A stretch of DNA of 64,000 bases from Beijerinckia sp. 28-YEA-48. GTDB lineage: Bacteria; Pseudomonadota; Alphaproteobacteria; Rhizobiales; Beijerinckiaceae. The stretch spans positions 1,150,001 to 1,214,000 of the forward strand of contig NZ_FNSI01000001.1 in NCBI RefSeq assembly GCF_900104955.1. The letters are read 5' to 3'. The position numbers and the translations under genes are program-made. This document shows, one piece after another, positions 7,024 through 15,280 of the stretch (position 1 is the stretch's first letter; every line of letters starts with the position of its first letter). Under the pieces are notes generated by a model. The model made no database searches. It saw only the letters and a program-made list of their open reading frames with translations, and was not told the origin of the DNA.

Positions 7024-9336
7024 TTACCATGTCATGCGCAGGCTCGCCGTCACGACGCGGCCCGCGCCATAGAAGCAGGCGCTGAGGCTCTGGCAGGTCG
7101 CAACATAGGGGCGATTGAAAATATTCTGCGCGTTGATGGCAATCGTCGCGCCCTTCAAGGTCGGGCTGAGGTTGGCCAGATCATAGCGGAGCGCCGCATC
7201 GACCAGCGCATAGTCAGGAATGCGCATGGTATTGGCCGCATCGCCATAGGATTTGCCGGTGTAGCGAACGCCCGCACCAAGGCTGAGACCGCGCGCCGCG
7301 CCGTCTTGGAACGTATAGTCAGCCCACAAGGCCGCCTGATTGCGCGGCGTGATGATGAGTTGCTTGCCGAGTTGCGCGGCGGTGTTGCTCTTCGTCACCT
7401 TGGTGTCGGTGTAGGTATAGGACGCGATGAGTTTGAGGCCTTCGGTGAGCGAGGCCATGGCTTCCAATTCGACGCCTTTCGATCGAGCTTCGCCGGTCTG
7501 GACCTGAGGAGCACCCGGTATCCCGGAAGGATTAGGCGTGAGAATGTTTTGTTGCGTAATGTCGAACACCGCCGCCGTCAGCATCACATTGGTGCCGACG
7601 GGCTGATATTTGACGCCGGCTTCGATCTGTTCGCCCGTGGTCGGGCGTGACGGACCGGTGGTCGTGACGGCAAGCGTCGGCTGGAACGACCGCGCATAGG
7701 CCACATAGGGCGACAGGCCGAAATCGAACACATAGTTCAAGCCGACGCGGCCGGAAAAGGCTGAGTCACTCTGATTGAGCTTTGGGGTGGTGGCGCTGAG
7801 GTAGTTGCGCGTCTCCGTTGACACCCAGTCATGCCGGCCGCTCAACGTCAGGCGCCAGCGATCGAACGCGATCTGATCCTGCGCATGGAGGCCGAGCTGA
7901 TCTTGCACCTGTTCCGTAAAGGTCGTCAGCGGCGGTAAGGTGATCGGCTGGCTGTAGACCGTGTTGAAGATGTTGATGGAGGGAGCGGGGCCAAAATATT
8001 GTTTGAAGCTGCCCGTCGAGTGCCGGTAGTCGAGCCCGAACAAGGCTGTGTGGGTCAGCGGCCCGGTGTTGAAACGTGCTTCCGCCTGATTGTCGAGTGT
8101 GAACGCGGTAGCCTTTTCAGGCACCCGGAAGGCGAAGCGATTGAGCGTGTACATATTGGCGGCCAGGCCGCCTTGTCCGATAACCGCCTTGATATTGGTA
8201 TCGAGGGATGCGTAGCGCAGATTCTGGCGCAGGGTCAAAGCGTCGTTCACGCGGTGTTCGAGCTGATAGCCCGCCCAATATTGCGTGCGCCCGTAGTGAT
8301 CGAAGTTGGAATCACCGACGAATTTGTTGATCGGAATCTTGCCATAGGGGTTGGGATAGAGCGTGCCGTAAGCCGGCAGGAACTGAATCTCAACGCCGGT
8401 ATCGTCGCGCTGGAAGGAACCGAGCACGGTCAGCGTCGTATCGGCATTCGGTTTCCAGGTGAACGACGGCGAGATCACGCCCCGAAAATCGTCGACGTGG
8501 TCGACCTGCGTGCCGCCGGCATGAACCAGTCCCGTGACGCGATAGAGAAATTCGCCGCTGGGGCCGACAGGGCCGCCGACGTCGAAGGCCGCCTGGCCGC
8601 GGCCAAACGTGTTGGCCTGAAATTCGACGGTGCGGATCGGCGTGGACGGCGGCAGCAGGCTGACGAGATTGACCAAGCCGCCGGGCGCGATCTGGCCATA
8701 GAGGGAAGACGACGGGCCCTTCAGCACCTCAACCCGTTCCAGCATGAAGGGATCGACCTTCGGCCTTGCGAACAGGCCGGTGCCGTAGGGCAGTTGCATG
8801 CCGTCGAGGTAAATGACGGGCTCGAAACCGCGAATGCGGAGCGTCTCGAAGCGCCCGTCGTTCGGATTGGCGTTAGCCGCGACGCCGGCGGTGTAGCGCA
8901 GCGCCTCGACCACGGATTGGGCGTTCTGGTCGCGGATCTGATCGCGCCCGACCACGGAGATCGCCTGCGGCGTTTCCAAAAGCGGCGTGTCGGTCTTTGT
9001 GCCGGCGAGGCTGCGACCGGCGACATAGCCGTTGATCGGGCCGTTGCCGCGCAGGATCGTGGTCGGATTTTGCAACGGCTGGGGCGGGATCGGCCTTGGC
9101 GTTTGTGCGACTTGGCTTGAGCGCGCTCCGGCGCGGGGCCGGCCCGTGGCGGCTTGTCGAACATGTCGTGGGGCACGAGGCGCGATCTGCCTTTGCATCG
9201 GCGCATCGACGGTGACCGCGGGCAAACTGCTGGCGCCGTTGGTCGATTGCGCGGAAACCCGATCGATGCCGAAGGCGAGCGCAGCATAAGCCGTCGTCAG
9301 CATAAGGATGCCCTGCATTCGGAATGTCGGCGTCAT
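7024..9336 (-). CDS. TonB-dependent siderophore receptor
   Basis: A 770-residue outer-membrane receptor. It has a signal sequence (about 1-30, ending VSAQ), a plug domain with the siderophore-receptor segments TPQAISVVGRDQIRDQN, RIRGFEPVIYLDGMQLPYG and VEVLKGPSSSLYGQ (roughly residues 120-230), and a long beta-barrel ending in the terminal aromatic motif SLRMTW. ATG at 9336 is preferred to a TTG one codon earlier because GGGAG lies at ideal spacing. A proline-rich linker between signal and plug (about 45-90) may carry the TonB-contacting region. It should import a ferric siderophore, of the FhuA/FpvA/FoxA class, using TonB-ExbBD encoded elsewhere. A divergent AraC regulator suggests induction by the ligand. 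Confidence 0.93.
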   Translation of the reverse strand: MTPTFRMQGILMLTTAYAALAFGIDRVSAQSTNGASSLPAVTVDAPMQRQIAPRAPRHVRQAATGRPRAGARSSQVAQTPRPIPPQPLQNPTTILRGNGPINGYVAGRSLAGTKTDTPLLETPQAISVVGRDQIRDQNAQSVVEALRYTAGVAANANPNDGRFETLRIRGFEPVIYLDGMQLPYGTGLFARPKVDPFMLERVEVLKGPSSSLYGQIAPGGLVNLVSLLPPSTPIRTVEFQANTFGRGQAAFDVGGPVGPSGEFLYRVTGLVHAGGTQVDHVDDFRGVISPSFTWKPNADTTLTVLGSFQRDDTGVEIQFLPAYGTLYPNPYGKIPINKFVGDSNFDHYGRTQYWAGYQLEHRVNDALTLRQNLRYASLDTNIKAVIGQGGLAANMYTLNRFAFRVPEKATAFTLDNQAEARFNTGPLTHTALFGLDYRHSTGSFKQYFGPAPSINIFNTVYSQPITLPPLTTFTEQVQDQLGLHAQDQIAFDRWRLTLSGRHDWVSTETRNYLSATTPKLNQSDSAFSGRVGLNYVFDFGLSPYVAYARSFQPTLAVTTTGPSRPTTGEQIEAGVKYQPVGTNVMLTAAVFDITQQNILTPNPSGIPGAPQVQTGEARSKGVELEAMASLTEGLKLIASYTYTDTKVTKSNTAAQLGKQLIITPRNQAALWADYTFQDGAARGLSLGAGVRYTGKSYGDAANTMRIPDYALVDAALRYDLANLSPTLKGATIAINAQNIFNRPYVATCQSLSACFYGAGRVVTASLRMTW

Positions 9337-9573
9337 CAAATTCTCCCGCTAAGGTATCGCTCACGGCTAGCGGGCCATCGCCAATTTGGTCAAACTCGGC
9401 GCCTTGCATATCCTGCGTATACAAGTCACATCCTGCGCGCATCGACGGTTCTACCGTCAAATAGTTGTCCTGCGTAACAGCAAAGACACAGAGTATATTT
9501 AGACAATTTAAAAAATATGCCTCCGCCGCAGTGATATTTTGTATTTCGCCATCCAATTTGTATTAATGGCAAC

Positions 9574-10551
9574 ATGACACCGCGCCGTTTCGTGCAGAAA
9601 TCATCTGATGGTACCCTCGCCAGAGGAGACCAGGGCGTCCCTGTCGATCATACTGCAATCGGGCTGCGCGCAGACGGCGCGTTCCGCCGCACGCGAGGTC
9701 CATCGGCCCAGACTGCCAGCAAAGAAGGCGGACACGGCGTTGAATTGCTCCTGACGAACCAGAGCGGCGATGTCCGGCTGATGTATGCGACATATGCGGC
9801 AAAAGAAGGCGAGTTCGCGAAGCTTTCCGACACATGGATTCATCTATGCCGCGACGGCGGCGGCCATCTTTACAGAACCACGGATCGCAACCGGCTCGAT
9901 GGGCAAATGCGGCCAGGAGTTATCGCGCTTGCCGGACCCGATGCGCGCGTCGTCGGTTCCTGGCCGTCGATGAGCCTCTTGAGCCTGGGGATATCAACCA
10001 ACAAGCTCGGCGCCATCATTGCCGATCTGCATCGGCAAGGCAGCGCCGGTTTGATTGATTACTCGCGTTTCTATCAAGACCCTTTGCTTGAGCAGCTTCT
10101 GATCGCGATTGCAGCCGAAGCAGAAACACACGCGTTGTCGACACTCTTCATCGAACACGCCTTGACACTGCTGGTGTTGCGGCTCACCTCGATGCCGCCG
10201 AAGAACACTGAGGGCGCATTGTCACCGAGGCAATTGATTCACGTTTGTGATTTCATCGCCGAACATCTGTCGAATGACATCTCCCTGCCGGCTTTGGCCT
10301 CCATCACGGGTCTGAGTACGGCCGAGTTCAGCCGGCGCTTCAAGACGAGCACCGGTGAAGCGCCCTATGCCTACGTCACTCATCAGCGCATCAGGCGGGC
10401 CATGTGGCTTCTGCGCGACGCGTCGGTCAGCATCGATAGCATCGCTAAGTGCGTTGGCTATCTGAATGGAAGCCAATTCGCACGTGCATTTCAAAGGGTG
10501 GTTGGGCGGTCTCCGACGCACTGGCGTCGAGAAGACGCCGCGCATTCTTGA
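9574..10551 (+). CDS. AraC-family transcriptional regulator of the siderophore locus
   Basis: A 325-residue regulator with a poorly conserved N-terminal sensor half and a C-terminal double helix-turn-helix of the AraC/XylS type (from about residue 220). The typical blocks are LPALASITGLSTAEFSRRFK and SIDSIAKCVGYLNGSQFARA, followed by GRSPTHWRR. It is divergent from the TonB receptor gene with 237 bp between the two starts. Regulators in this position, of the PchR/AlcR kind, usually activate the receptor operon in response to the ferric siderophore. The ATG at 9574 lies near the base of an AT-rich tract at about 9490-9545 that could hold both promoters; the RBS is weak. Confidence 0.85.
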   Translation: MTPRRFVQKSSDGTLARGDQGVPVDHTAIGLRADGAFRRTRGPSAQTASKEGGHGVELLLTNQSGDVRLMYATYAAKEGEFAKLSDTWIHLCRDGGGHLYRTTDRNRLDGQMRPGVIALAGPDARVVGSWPSMSLLSLGISTNKLGAIIADLHRQGSAGLIDYSRFYQDPLLEQLLIAIAAEAETHALSTLFIEHALTLLVLRLTSMPPKNTEGALSPRQLIHVCDFIAEHLSNDISLPALASITGLSTAEFSRRFKTSTGEAPYAYVTHQRIRRAMWLLRDASVSIDSIAKCVGYLNGSQFARAFQRVVGRSPTHWRREDAAHS

Positions 10552-10669
10552 TTTGCTTTTTGAGTTGTTACGCACTGAGAGCGAGAAAGCGTCCGGTCAC
10601 TATAGCGCTTCACAGCTCGACGGAATCGTCGAGCGCCATGAAGACGCGTCCAAATAAGAGGGGCTAAGC

Positions 10670-10699
10670 AAAATCACGTTTCTTCCGAAACGTGATTTT
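10670..10699. terminator. bidirectional hairpin between convergent genes
   Basis: A perfect 13-bp inverted repeat (arms AAAATCACGTTTC at 10670-10682 and its complement at 10687-10699) with a TTCC loop. The arms end in A/T runs, so transcripts from either side would form a stem followed by U-rich sequence. It lies between the end of the AraC gene and the end of the VOC gene on the opposite strand. The stem is less GC-rich than usual. Confidence 0.7.
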
Positions 10700-10730
10700 C
10701 TCCAGGCCGTCACCTCGTCGTCACTCGTGT

Positions 10731-11096
10731 TCAATGCTGGTTCGTTGCGTCGTCGAAGCGCAACACGTTGCCGAACGGATCGGTGAGGTTCATTTCCTTG
10801 GCGGTCGGGCTTGGCCGGGCGAAGCGAGCCTTCTTGGCATGCAGTTCCGCCGCGAGCGCTGGAACGTCATGACCCCGGATATAGACGGCGCTGCCGGGTG
10901 TGCCGTCGCCGTAATGTTCGCTCAGATGCAGCTTCGTGCCGGAGCGCGACACCTGCATGTAGAGCGGCGCATTATCGTCGAAGCGATGTTCCCAATCGAT
11001 CTTGAAGCCAAGGAAGTCGACGTAGAATTCCTTGGCTTTCGCGATGTCGTAGATGCGTAGAATGGGGATGGCGGCGTCGAGTGCGAGACGAGACAT
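10731..11096 (-). CDS. VOC/glyoxalase superfamily protein (bleomycin-resistance type)
   Basis: A 121-residue single-domain protein with the glyoxalase/bleomycin-resistance fold: AIPILRIYDIAKAKEFYVDF at the start, WEHRF and LYMQVSRSGTKLHLSEH in the middle, and MNLTDPFGNVLRF at the end. ATG at 11096 (AAGGG upstream) is chosen because the longer frame runs into accC and its extra sequence is not protein-like. Homologues of this short type are usually annotated as glyoxalase or bleomycin-resistance-like without a known substrate. It is 37 bp downstream of accC on the same strand, so it could be co-transcribed as the last gene of the aroQ-accB-accC unit. Confidence 0.85.
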   Translation of the reverse strand: MSRLALDAAIPILRIYDIAKAKEFYVDFLGFKIDWEHRFDDNAPLYMQVSRSGTKLHLSEHYGDGTPGSAVYIRGHDVPALAAELHAKKARFARPSPTAKEMNLTDPFGNVLRFDDATNQH

Positions 11097-11133
11097 GCGG
11101 TGTGACCCTTTTGCTCGCTCGCGATCCGACGTT

Positions 11134-12492
11134 CTACCGAGACGGATCCATGCCGCCGGTCGCGAGGAATTTTTCCAGCCAGTGGATGTCGTAGTCGCCG
11201 TTCTGCATGTCGGCATTGCGCACGAGCGTGCGGAACAGCGGCAAGGTGGTCTCGACACCATCGACGATGAATTCGTCAAGCGCGCGACGCAGGCGCAGCA
11301 GTGCTTCGTTGCGGCTGCGGCCGTGGACGATCAGTTTGCCGACCAGCGAGTCATAATAGGGCGGGATCGTATAGCCCTGATAGACGGCGGAATCGACGCG
11401 CACGCCAAGGCCGCCCGGCGGATGGAAATAGCTGATGCGGCCAGGCGAGGGTCGGAAGGTCGCGTGATGTTCGGCGTTGATGCGGCACTCGATGGCATGG
11501 CCGGAGATGCGCACGTCATTCTGCGTGATCGTCAGCGGCGCGCCGGCGGCGATCTTGATCTGCTCGTTGACGAGATCGATGCCGGTGATCATCTCGGTCA
11601 CGGGATGTTCGACCTGGATGCGCGTGTTCATTTCGATGAAATAGAACTGGCCGTCCTCGTAAAGGAACTCGATCGTGCCGACGCCGAGATAAGCCATTTC
11701 GCGCATCGCCTTGGCGACGACCTCGCCGATCTTTTCGCGTTCCTCGACATTGAGCGCGGGCGAGGGGCCTTCTTCCCAGACTTTCTGGTGGCGACGTTGC
11801 AGCGAGCAATCGCGTTCACCCAGATGAATGGCGTTGCCCTGGCCATCGCCGAGCACTTGAATTTCGATGTGGCGCGGCTTCTCCAGATATTTCTCGAGAT
11901 AGACCGCATCGTCGCCGAAGGCAGCCTTCGCCTCGGTGCGCGCGGTGGCGAGCGCATCGACAAGATCGTCGGCGGTGCGGGCTACTTTCATGCCCCGTCC
12001 GCCGCCGCCAGCCGCCGCCTTCACCAGAACCGGGAAGCCGATCTCGGTGGCGATCTTCATCGCTTCGACGTCATCGGTGACGCCGCCTTCGGAGCCGGGC
12101 ACGCAAGGAATGCCGAGACGGCGGGCCGTCTTCTTGGCTTCGATCTTGTCGCCCATGGTGCGGATATGCTCGGCCTTGGGGCCGATGAAGGTGATGCCGT
12201 GATCGGCGCAGATGTCGGCGAAGCGGGCGTTCTCCGACAGAAAGCCATAGCCCGGATGCAAAGCGTCGGCGCCGGTGATCTCGCAGGCGGCGAGCAGAGC
12301 AGGGATGTTGAGATAGCTGTCGCGCGCGGTCGGCGGGCCGATGCAAACCGATTCATCGGCCAGCTTCACATGCATGGCGTCGGCATCGGCGGTGGAATGG
12401 ACAGCGACCGTGGCGATCCCGAGTTCCTTCGCCGCGCGCAGAATGCGCAGGGCGATTTCGCCTCGGTTGGCAATGAGAATCTTGTCAAACAT
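11134..12492 (-). CDS. accC: acetyl-CoA carboxylase biotin carboxylase subunit
   Basis: A 452-residue ATP-grasp enzyme that carboxylates the biotin on AccB, the first half-reaction of malonyl-CoA synthesis for fatty acids. The N-terminus [17 protein letters not shown] and the segment [10 protein letters not shown] near 79-88 are diagnostic. The glycine-rich ATP loop is AGGGGRGMK (161-169), the catalytic/metal residues fall at E288, N290 and R292 ([11 protein letters not shown]), and HQKVWEE lies near 235-241. These positions match the well-studied E. coli enzyme numbering closely. It starts 16 bp after accB, the usual operon arrangement. All key residues are intact. Confidence 0.97.
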   Translation of the reverse strand: MFDKILIANRGEIALRILRAAKELGIATVAVHSTADADAMHVKLADESVCIGPPTARDSYLNIPALLAACEITGADALHPGYGFLSENARFADICADHGITFIGPKAEHIRTMGDKIEAKKTARRLGIPCVPGSEGGVTDDVEAMKIATEIGFPVLVKAAAGGGGRGMKVARTADDLVDALATARTEAKAAFGDDAVYLEKYLEKPRHIEIQVLGDGQGNAIHLGERDCSLQRRHQKVWEEGPSPALNVEEREKIGEVVAKAMREMAYLGVGTIEFLYEDGQFYFIEMNTRIQVEHPVTEMITGIDLVNEQIKIAAGAPLTITQNDVRISGHAIECRINAEHHATFRPSPGRISYFHPPGGLGVRVDSAVYQGYTIPPYYDSLVGKLIVHGRSRNEALLRLRRALDEFIVDGVETTLPLFRTLVRNADMQNGDYDIHWLEKFLATGGMDPSR

Positions 12493-12508
12493 CGGCTGGG
12501 CCGCCCGT

Positions 12509-12988
12509 CTATTCGATCACGAGCAGCGGCGCGCCATACTCGACCGGCTGGCCGTCATCGACGAAGAGCGCCGTGATGGTGCCGGCGCGCGGTGCGACGA
12601 TCTCGTTGAATGTCTTCATCGCTTCGACGAGCAAAATCTTCTCGCCTTCCTTGACGACGCTGCCGATCTCGACGAACGGCTTGGAATCCGGGCTCGGGCG
12701 GCGATAGGCGGTGCCGACCATCGGCGACTTCACCGTGCCGGGATGCTCCACAGGAGCGGCCGCTGGTGTGGCGGCCGCAGGGGTGGCGATCGGCAGCGGC
12801 GGCGGCGCAATGACGGAGGTCGGAGCGGCTGTGGCGATCACGGTCGGCGGCTGACGCGACACGCGCACGCGCATGCCTTCATGCTCAACCTCGATCTCCG
12901 ACAGTTCGAGACGCCCCAGGATCGCGCCCAGTTCCTCGACCAGCGAGGTGTCAAACCGGGGCTTTTCGTCTTCGGGCTTCTTGGTCAT
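12509..12988 (-). CDS. accB: acetyl-CoA carboxylase biotin carboxyl carrier protein
   Basis: A 159-residue carrier. The N-terminal segment ([23 protein letters not shown], near 13-35) is followed by an Ala/Pro-rich hinge (about 47-82) and a biotinyl domain in which K125 of the EAMK motif is the biotinylation site. The domain also shows the expected [13 protein letters not shown] thumb region near 88-100. The length is typical of bacterial AccB. It starts 6 bp after aroQ and is followed by accC 16 bp later. It shuttles carboxybiotin from AccC to the AccAD carboxyltransferase encoded elsewhere. Confidence 0.97.
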   Translation of the reverse strand: MTKKPEDEKPRFDTSLVEELGAILGRLELSEIEVEHEGMRVRVSRQPPTVIATAAPTSVIAPPPLPIATPAAATPAAAPVEHPGTVKSPMVGTAYRRPSPDSKPFVEIGSVVKEGEKILLVEAMKTFNEIVAPRAGTITALFVDDGQPVEYGAPLLVIE

Positions 12989-12994
12989 TCGGTC

Positions 12995-13441
12995 TTAGCT
13001 CTTCTTCTTTGCCGCGAGCGCGATGAGCGCATCGACGGCCAGGTCATAGGACAGGGATCCGAACCCGAGGATGACGCCGCGCGCCACCGGCGAAATCAGG
13101 GAACGGTGGCGGAAGCTTTCCCGGGCGTGGACGTTGGAGAGATGGACCTCGATCACATCGGCGCCGGAGCCGGCAATGGCATCGCGCAGGGCAATAGAGG
13201 TGTGGGTATAGGCGCCGGCATTGAGAATGACACCCGCGCCGCCTTGGCCGGCTTCCTGGATCCAGTCGACCAGATCGCCCTCGTGGTTCGACTGCCGGCA
13301 TTCCAGGATCAAGTTCGCGGCCCTGGCTTTGGCGATGAGGCGCGTCTCGATATCGGCAAGCGTTTCCGAGCCATAGATTTGCGGCTCGCGTGTTCCGAGC
13401 AAATTGAGATTGGGCCCGTTGAGGACATGGATGGCTTGCAT
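12995..13441 (-). CDS. aroQ: 3-dehydroquinate dehydratase, type II
   Basis: A 148-residue type II dehydroquinase that converts 3-dehydroquinate to 3-dehydroshikimate in the shikimate pathway. The start MQAIHVLNGPNLNLLGTREP is the family signature; the catalytic tyrosine is Y23 (QIYG) and the essential loop arginine is in GTRE. The anchoring histidines lie in NAGAYTHTS and HLSNVHARE. The ATG at 13441 is chosen because this N-terminus starts exactly where the family does, although its RBS is weak; a TTG at 13489 would add 16 atypical residues. It leads an aroQ-accB-accC operon, an order common in this class of bacteria. The promoter region upstream carries three 10-bp direct repeats (13621-13650). 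Confidence 0.95.
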   Translation of the reverse strand: MQAIHVLNGPNLNLLGTREPQIYGSETLADIETRLIAKARAANLILECRQSNHEGDLVDWIQEAGQGGAGVILNAGAYTHTSIALRDAIAGSGADVIEVHLSNVHARESFRHRSLISPVARGVILGFGSLSYDLAVDALIALAAKKKS

Positions 13442-13620
13442 CAGTGGCTCGGCAGGACGGTTTGGTGACGCTCGGAAACGGATGAACAACCGCAGGACTG
13501 CGGTGCGGGGGCGTGCCCGCCGGGGTGCCTCATAGCCCGGTTATCCTTGGGATGGAAGGGTTTGGGCTCTCCTGGCGTGCTTTGCGCACGTGAAACGCGG
13601 GGCGGGTTCCGGTTGCGCAA

Positions 13621-13650
13621 GAACAAAAGAGAACAAAAAAGAACAAAACA
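13621..13650. repeat. three tandem 10-bp direct repeats GAACAAAANA
   Basis: Three consecutive decamers, GAACAAAAGA, GAACAAAAAA and GAACAAAACA, lie between the divergent starts of aroQ (13441) and a secreted-protein gene (13732). The period equals one helical turn, so the GAAC half-sites face the same side of the DNA. This resembles a direct-repeat operator. The alphaproteobacterial LexA box is GAAC-N7-GAAC, whereas here the spacing is N6. Confidence 0.6.
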
Positions 13651-13731
13651 TGAAAATTTTTGATGCAAAGCGCGCGAGGTTCTGGCAGCATCGGATCGGC
13701 TGCGTGGGCGGCGACAGGTTGGGAGTTGGCG

Positions 13732-14247
13732 ATGGTGGCAAAGACGATCGTTCTGGCGACGGGACTGGTGCTTCTGGCTGGGCAGGCTTTTGGTCAAGCT
13801 TCTGGATCTGTGGCTGGCCAATCGGCCGGCAAGGAGACCCTGGTGCGGCGTTCGACCGAGGCCGGCAAGCCGGTGGAGGTGTGGAGCCATTCGTCGATGC
13901 GGCCCGATTGCTCGACCAAGGCGCCGGTGGTCACCGTCGTGCAGCAGCCGTCAAGCGGCACGGTGGCGGTCAATGATGGGCCGCGCGTGCTTTCCGGCAA
14001 CAAGGGCGATTTCGCCAAGTGCAATGGCCAGACCGGCTTTGGCAGCCATATCGTCTATCAGCCCAAGCCCGGTTTCGAGGGCCAGGACCGGCTGCGCTAC
14101 ACGGTGCGCTTCGATTCCGGCACGGAGCTTATGGTGACGGCGCAGATGCGGGTCGGCACTGTGGCCCGCAGCGACGAGGGCTGGCATCCCGCGAGCAATG
14201 CGGCCAATGCCACCGCGCCCGTGCCGCAGCAGGCGGCGGCGCGGTAG
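13732..14247 (+). CDS. secreted small protein with an Ig/cadherin-like domain
   Basis: A 171-residue protein beginning with a clear signal peptide (MVAKTIVLATGLVLLAGQAF, cleaved near GQA). The mature part contains one beta-sandwich-like unit, with PSSGTVAVNDGP near 80 and YQPKPGFEGQDRLRYTVRFDSG near 110-130. This matches the pattern of bacterial Ig/cadherin-like repeats (a P-x-x-G-F-x-G-x-D-x-x-x-Y-T-V core). Two cysteines (in RPDCST and FAKCNG) could form a disulfide, consistent with the periplasm. ATG at 13732 has GGGAG upstream and gives the signal peptide; the longer frame from 13660 does not. Function unknown. Confidence 0.75.
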   Translation: MVAKTIVLATGLVLLAGQAFGQASGSVAGQSAGKETLVRRSTEAGKPVEVWSHSSMRPDCSTKAPVVTVVQQPSSGTVAVNDGPRVLSGNKGDFAKCNGQTGFGSHIVYQPKPGFEGQDRLRYTVRFDSGTELMVTAQMRVGTVARSDEGWHPASNAANATAPVPQQAAAR

Positions 14248-14262
14248 TTCGCCTTGAGCCTC

Positions 14263-14294
14263 AAAAAATAATCCCCGAGGCGAACCTCGGGGAT
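14263..14294 (-). terminator. intrinsic terminator of the DsbA-like gene
   Basis: A perfect 10-bp GC-rich stem (arms ATCCCCGAGG at 14271-14280 and its complement at 14285-14294) with a CGAA loop. On the minus strand it is followed by TATTTTTT. It lies just downstream of the gene ending at 14339. Confidence 0.85.
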
Positions 14295-14338
14295 CGGTCA
14301 GTTCCGGAATAGTGAATGGCTCAGATGCAGCCAGGCTT

Positions 14339-15133
14339 TTAGATGCAGTCGGTCTTGCCGCATTTGCGCAGGTTGCTGATCTTGTCCTGCAGCTTTTCCA
14401 CGCCGACGGCGCCGACGACGATTTCGGAGCCGACGATATAGGACGGCGTGCCGTTCAGGCCGAGGGTCTCGGCGATGTTCATCACTTCACTGAGGCCCGC
14501 GCGGACATCCGGGCCAGCCATGTCGGCTTGCAGCTTGTCGAGATCGGCGCCGGTTTCCTCGGCGACGGCGAGCGCCTGCGCCTTGCTGACCGGGCCGCGG
14601 CTGCCACCGAGAAGTTTCTGGTGGAACTCCCAGTATTTCGGGGCATCGACCTGTTTCTTGAGCGCGATGGCGACTTGCGCAGCCTCGACGGAGCCCGGTC
14701 CAAGAACTGGAAATTCCTTAAGGACGACACGTAGATCGGGGTTGTCCTTCATCAACTGCGAGAGGTCGCTGAGGGCGCGTTTGCAATAGCCGCAATTGTA
14801 ATCGAAGAATTCCGCAAGCTGGATCTTGCCGTCCGGATTGCCCAGAACGGTCTGATATTTGGACTGGAAAATCTGCGGGCTGAGCTTGGCGACGGACTCT
14901 TGCTTGCGCGTTTCTTCCTGCGCCTGGGTGTGCCGCTCCATCTCCTCAAGCGCCATCCGCACCACATCCGGGTTCTTCAGCAGATAGTCCTTGATGATGG
15001 CTTCGACCTGCGTCCGTTCCGTTGTCGGTGCGACGACGGCAGGGCTGCGGGCGAGGATCCCGACGCCGAAGGCCAGGAGGGCGACTACCGCGAAGGCGGC
15101 GATCTTGCCGGCCATAGAATCAGGAAAACGCAT
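14339..15133 (-). CDS. DsbA-family thiol:disulfide oxidoreductase (membrane-anchored)
   Basis: A 264-residue periplasmic oxidoreductase. Residues 10-28 (KIAAFAVVALLAFGVGILA) form a signal anchor. A helical N-terminal segment of about 80 residues of the kind seen in Com1/ScsC-like DsbA proteins follows (KDYLLKNPDVVRMALEEMER). The active site is C114-G-Y-C117 in FFDYNCGYCKRA, and the cis-proline loop is GTPSYIVG near 233. A further cysteine pair lies at the extreme C-terminus (RKCGKTDC). It should catalyse disulfide formation or isomerisation in exported proteins. CGYC rather than CPHC suggests isomerase-like redox properties, as an inference. A terminator follows at 14263-14294. Confidence 0.9.
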   Translation of the reverse strand: MRFPDSMAGKIAAFAVVALLAFGVGILARSPAVVAPTTERTQVEAIIKDYLLKNPDVVRMALEEMERHTQAQEETRKQESVAKLSPQIFQSKYQTVLGNPDGKIQLAEFFDYNCGYCKRALSDLSQLMKDNPDLRVVLKEFPVLGPGSVEAAQVAIALKKQVDAPKYWEFHQKLLGGSRGPVSKAQALAVAEETGADLDKLQADMAGPDVRAGLSEVMNIAETLGLNGTPSYIVGSEIVVGAVGVEKLQDKISNLRKCGKTDCI

Positions 15134-15280
15134 GTTTGTATCCAGAATGAGGGTGCTTGACCTGAAGCTATAGGCTGAAAGCGGCTGAATCGCGAACGGC
15201 GGCCAGACAATTTGGTGTGAACGACCACAATCTTGGCCTGATCGCCCGCCGCGCGGGGATGCGGGAAGATATTGCGGCTT

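Noticed and set aside
9337-9573. Fur or Irr box for the siderophore locus
   Set aside because: TTTAGACAATTTAAA near 9498-9512 resembles an Irr-type motif only loosely; the match is too imperfect to call.
11053-12576. 507-codon plus-strand ORF opposite accC
   Set aside because: accC has all its active-site residues; the other frame is a composition artefact.
13621-13650. LexA (SOS) box
   Set aside because: Alphaproteobacterial LexA sites need GAAC-N7-GAAC; here the half-sites are 10 bp apart (N6).
13621-13650. CRISPR array
   Set aside because: Only three 10-bp units with no spacers; nothing else in the window resembles an array.
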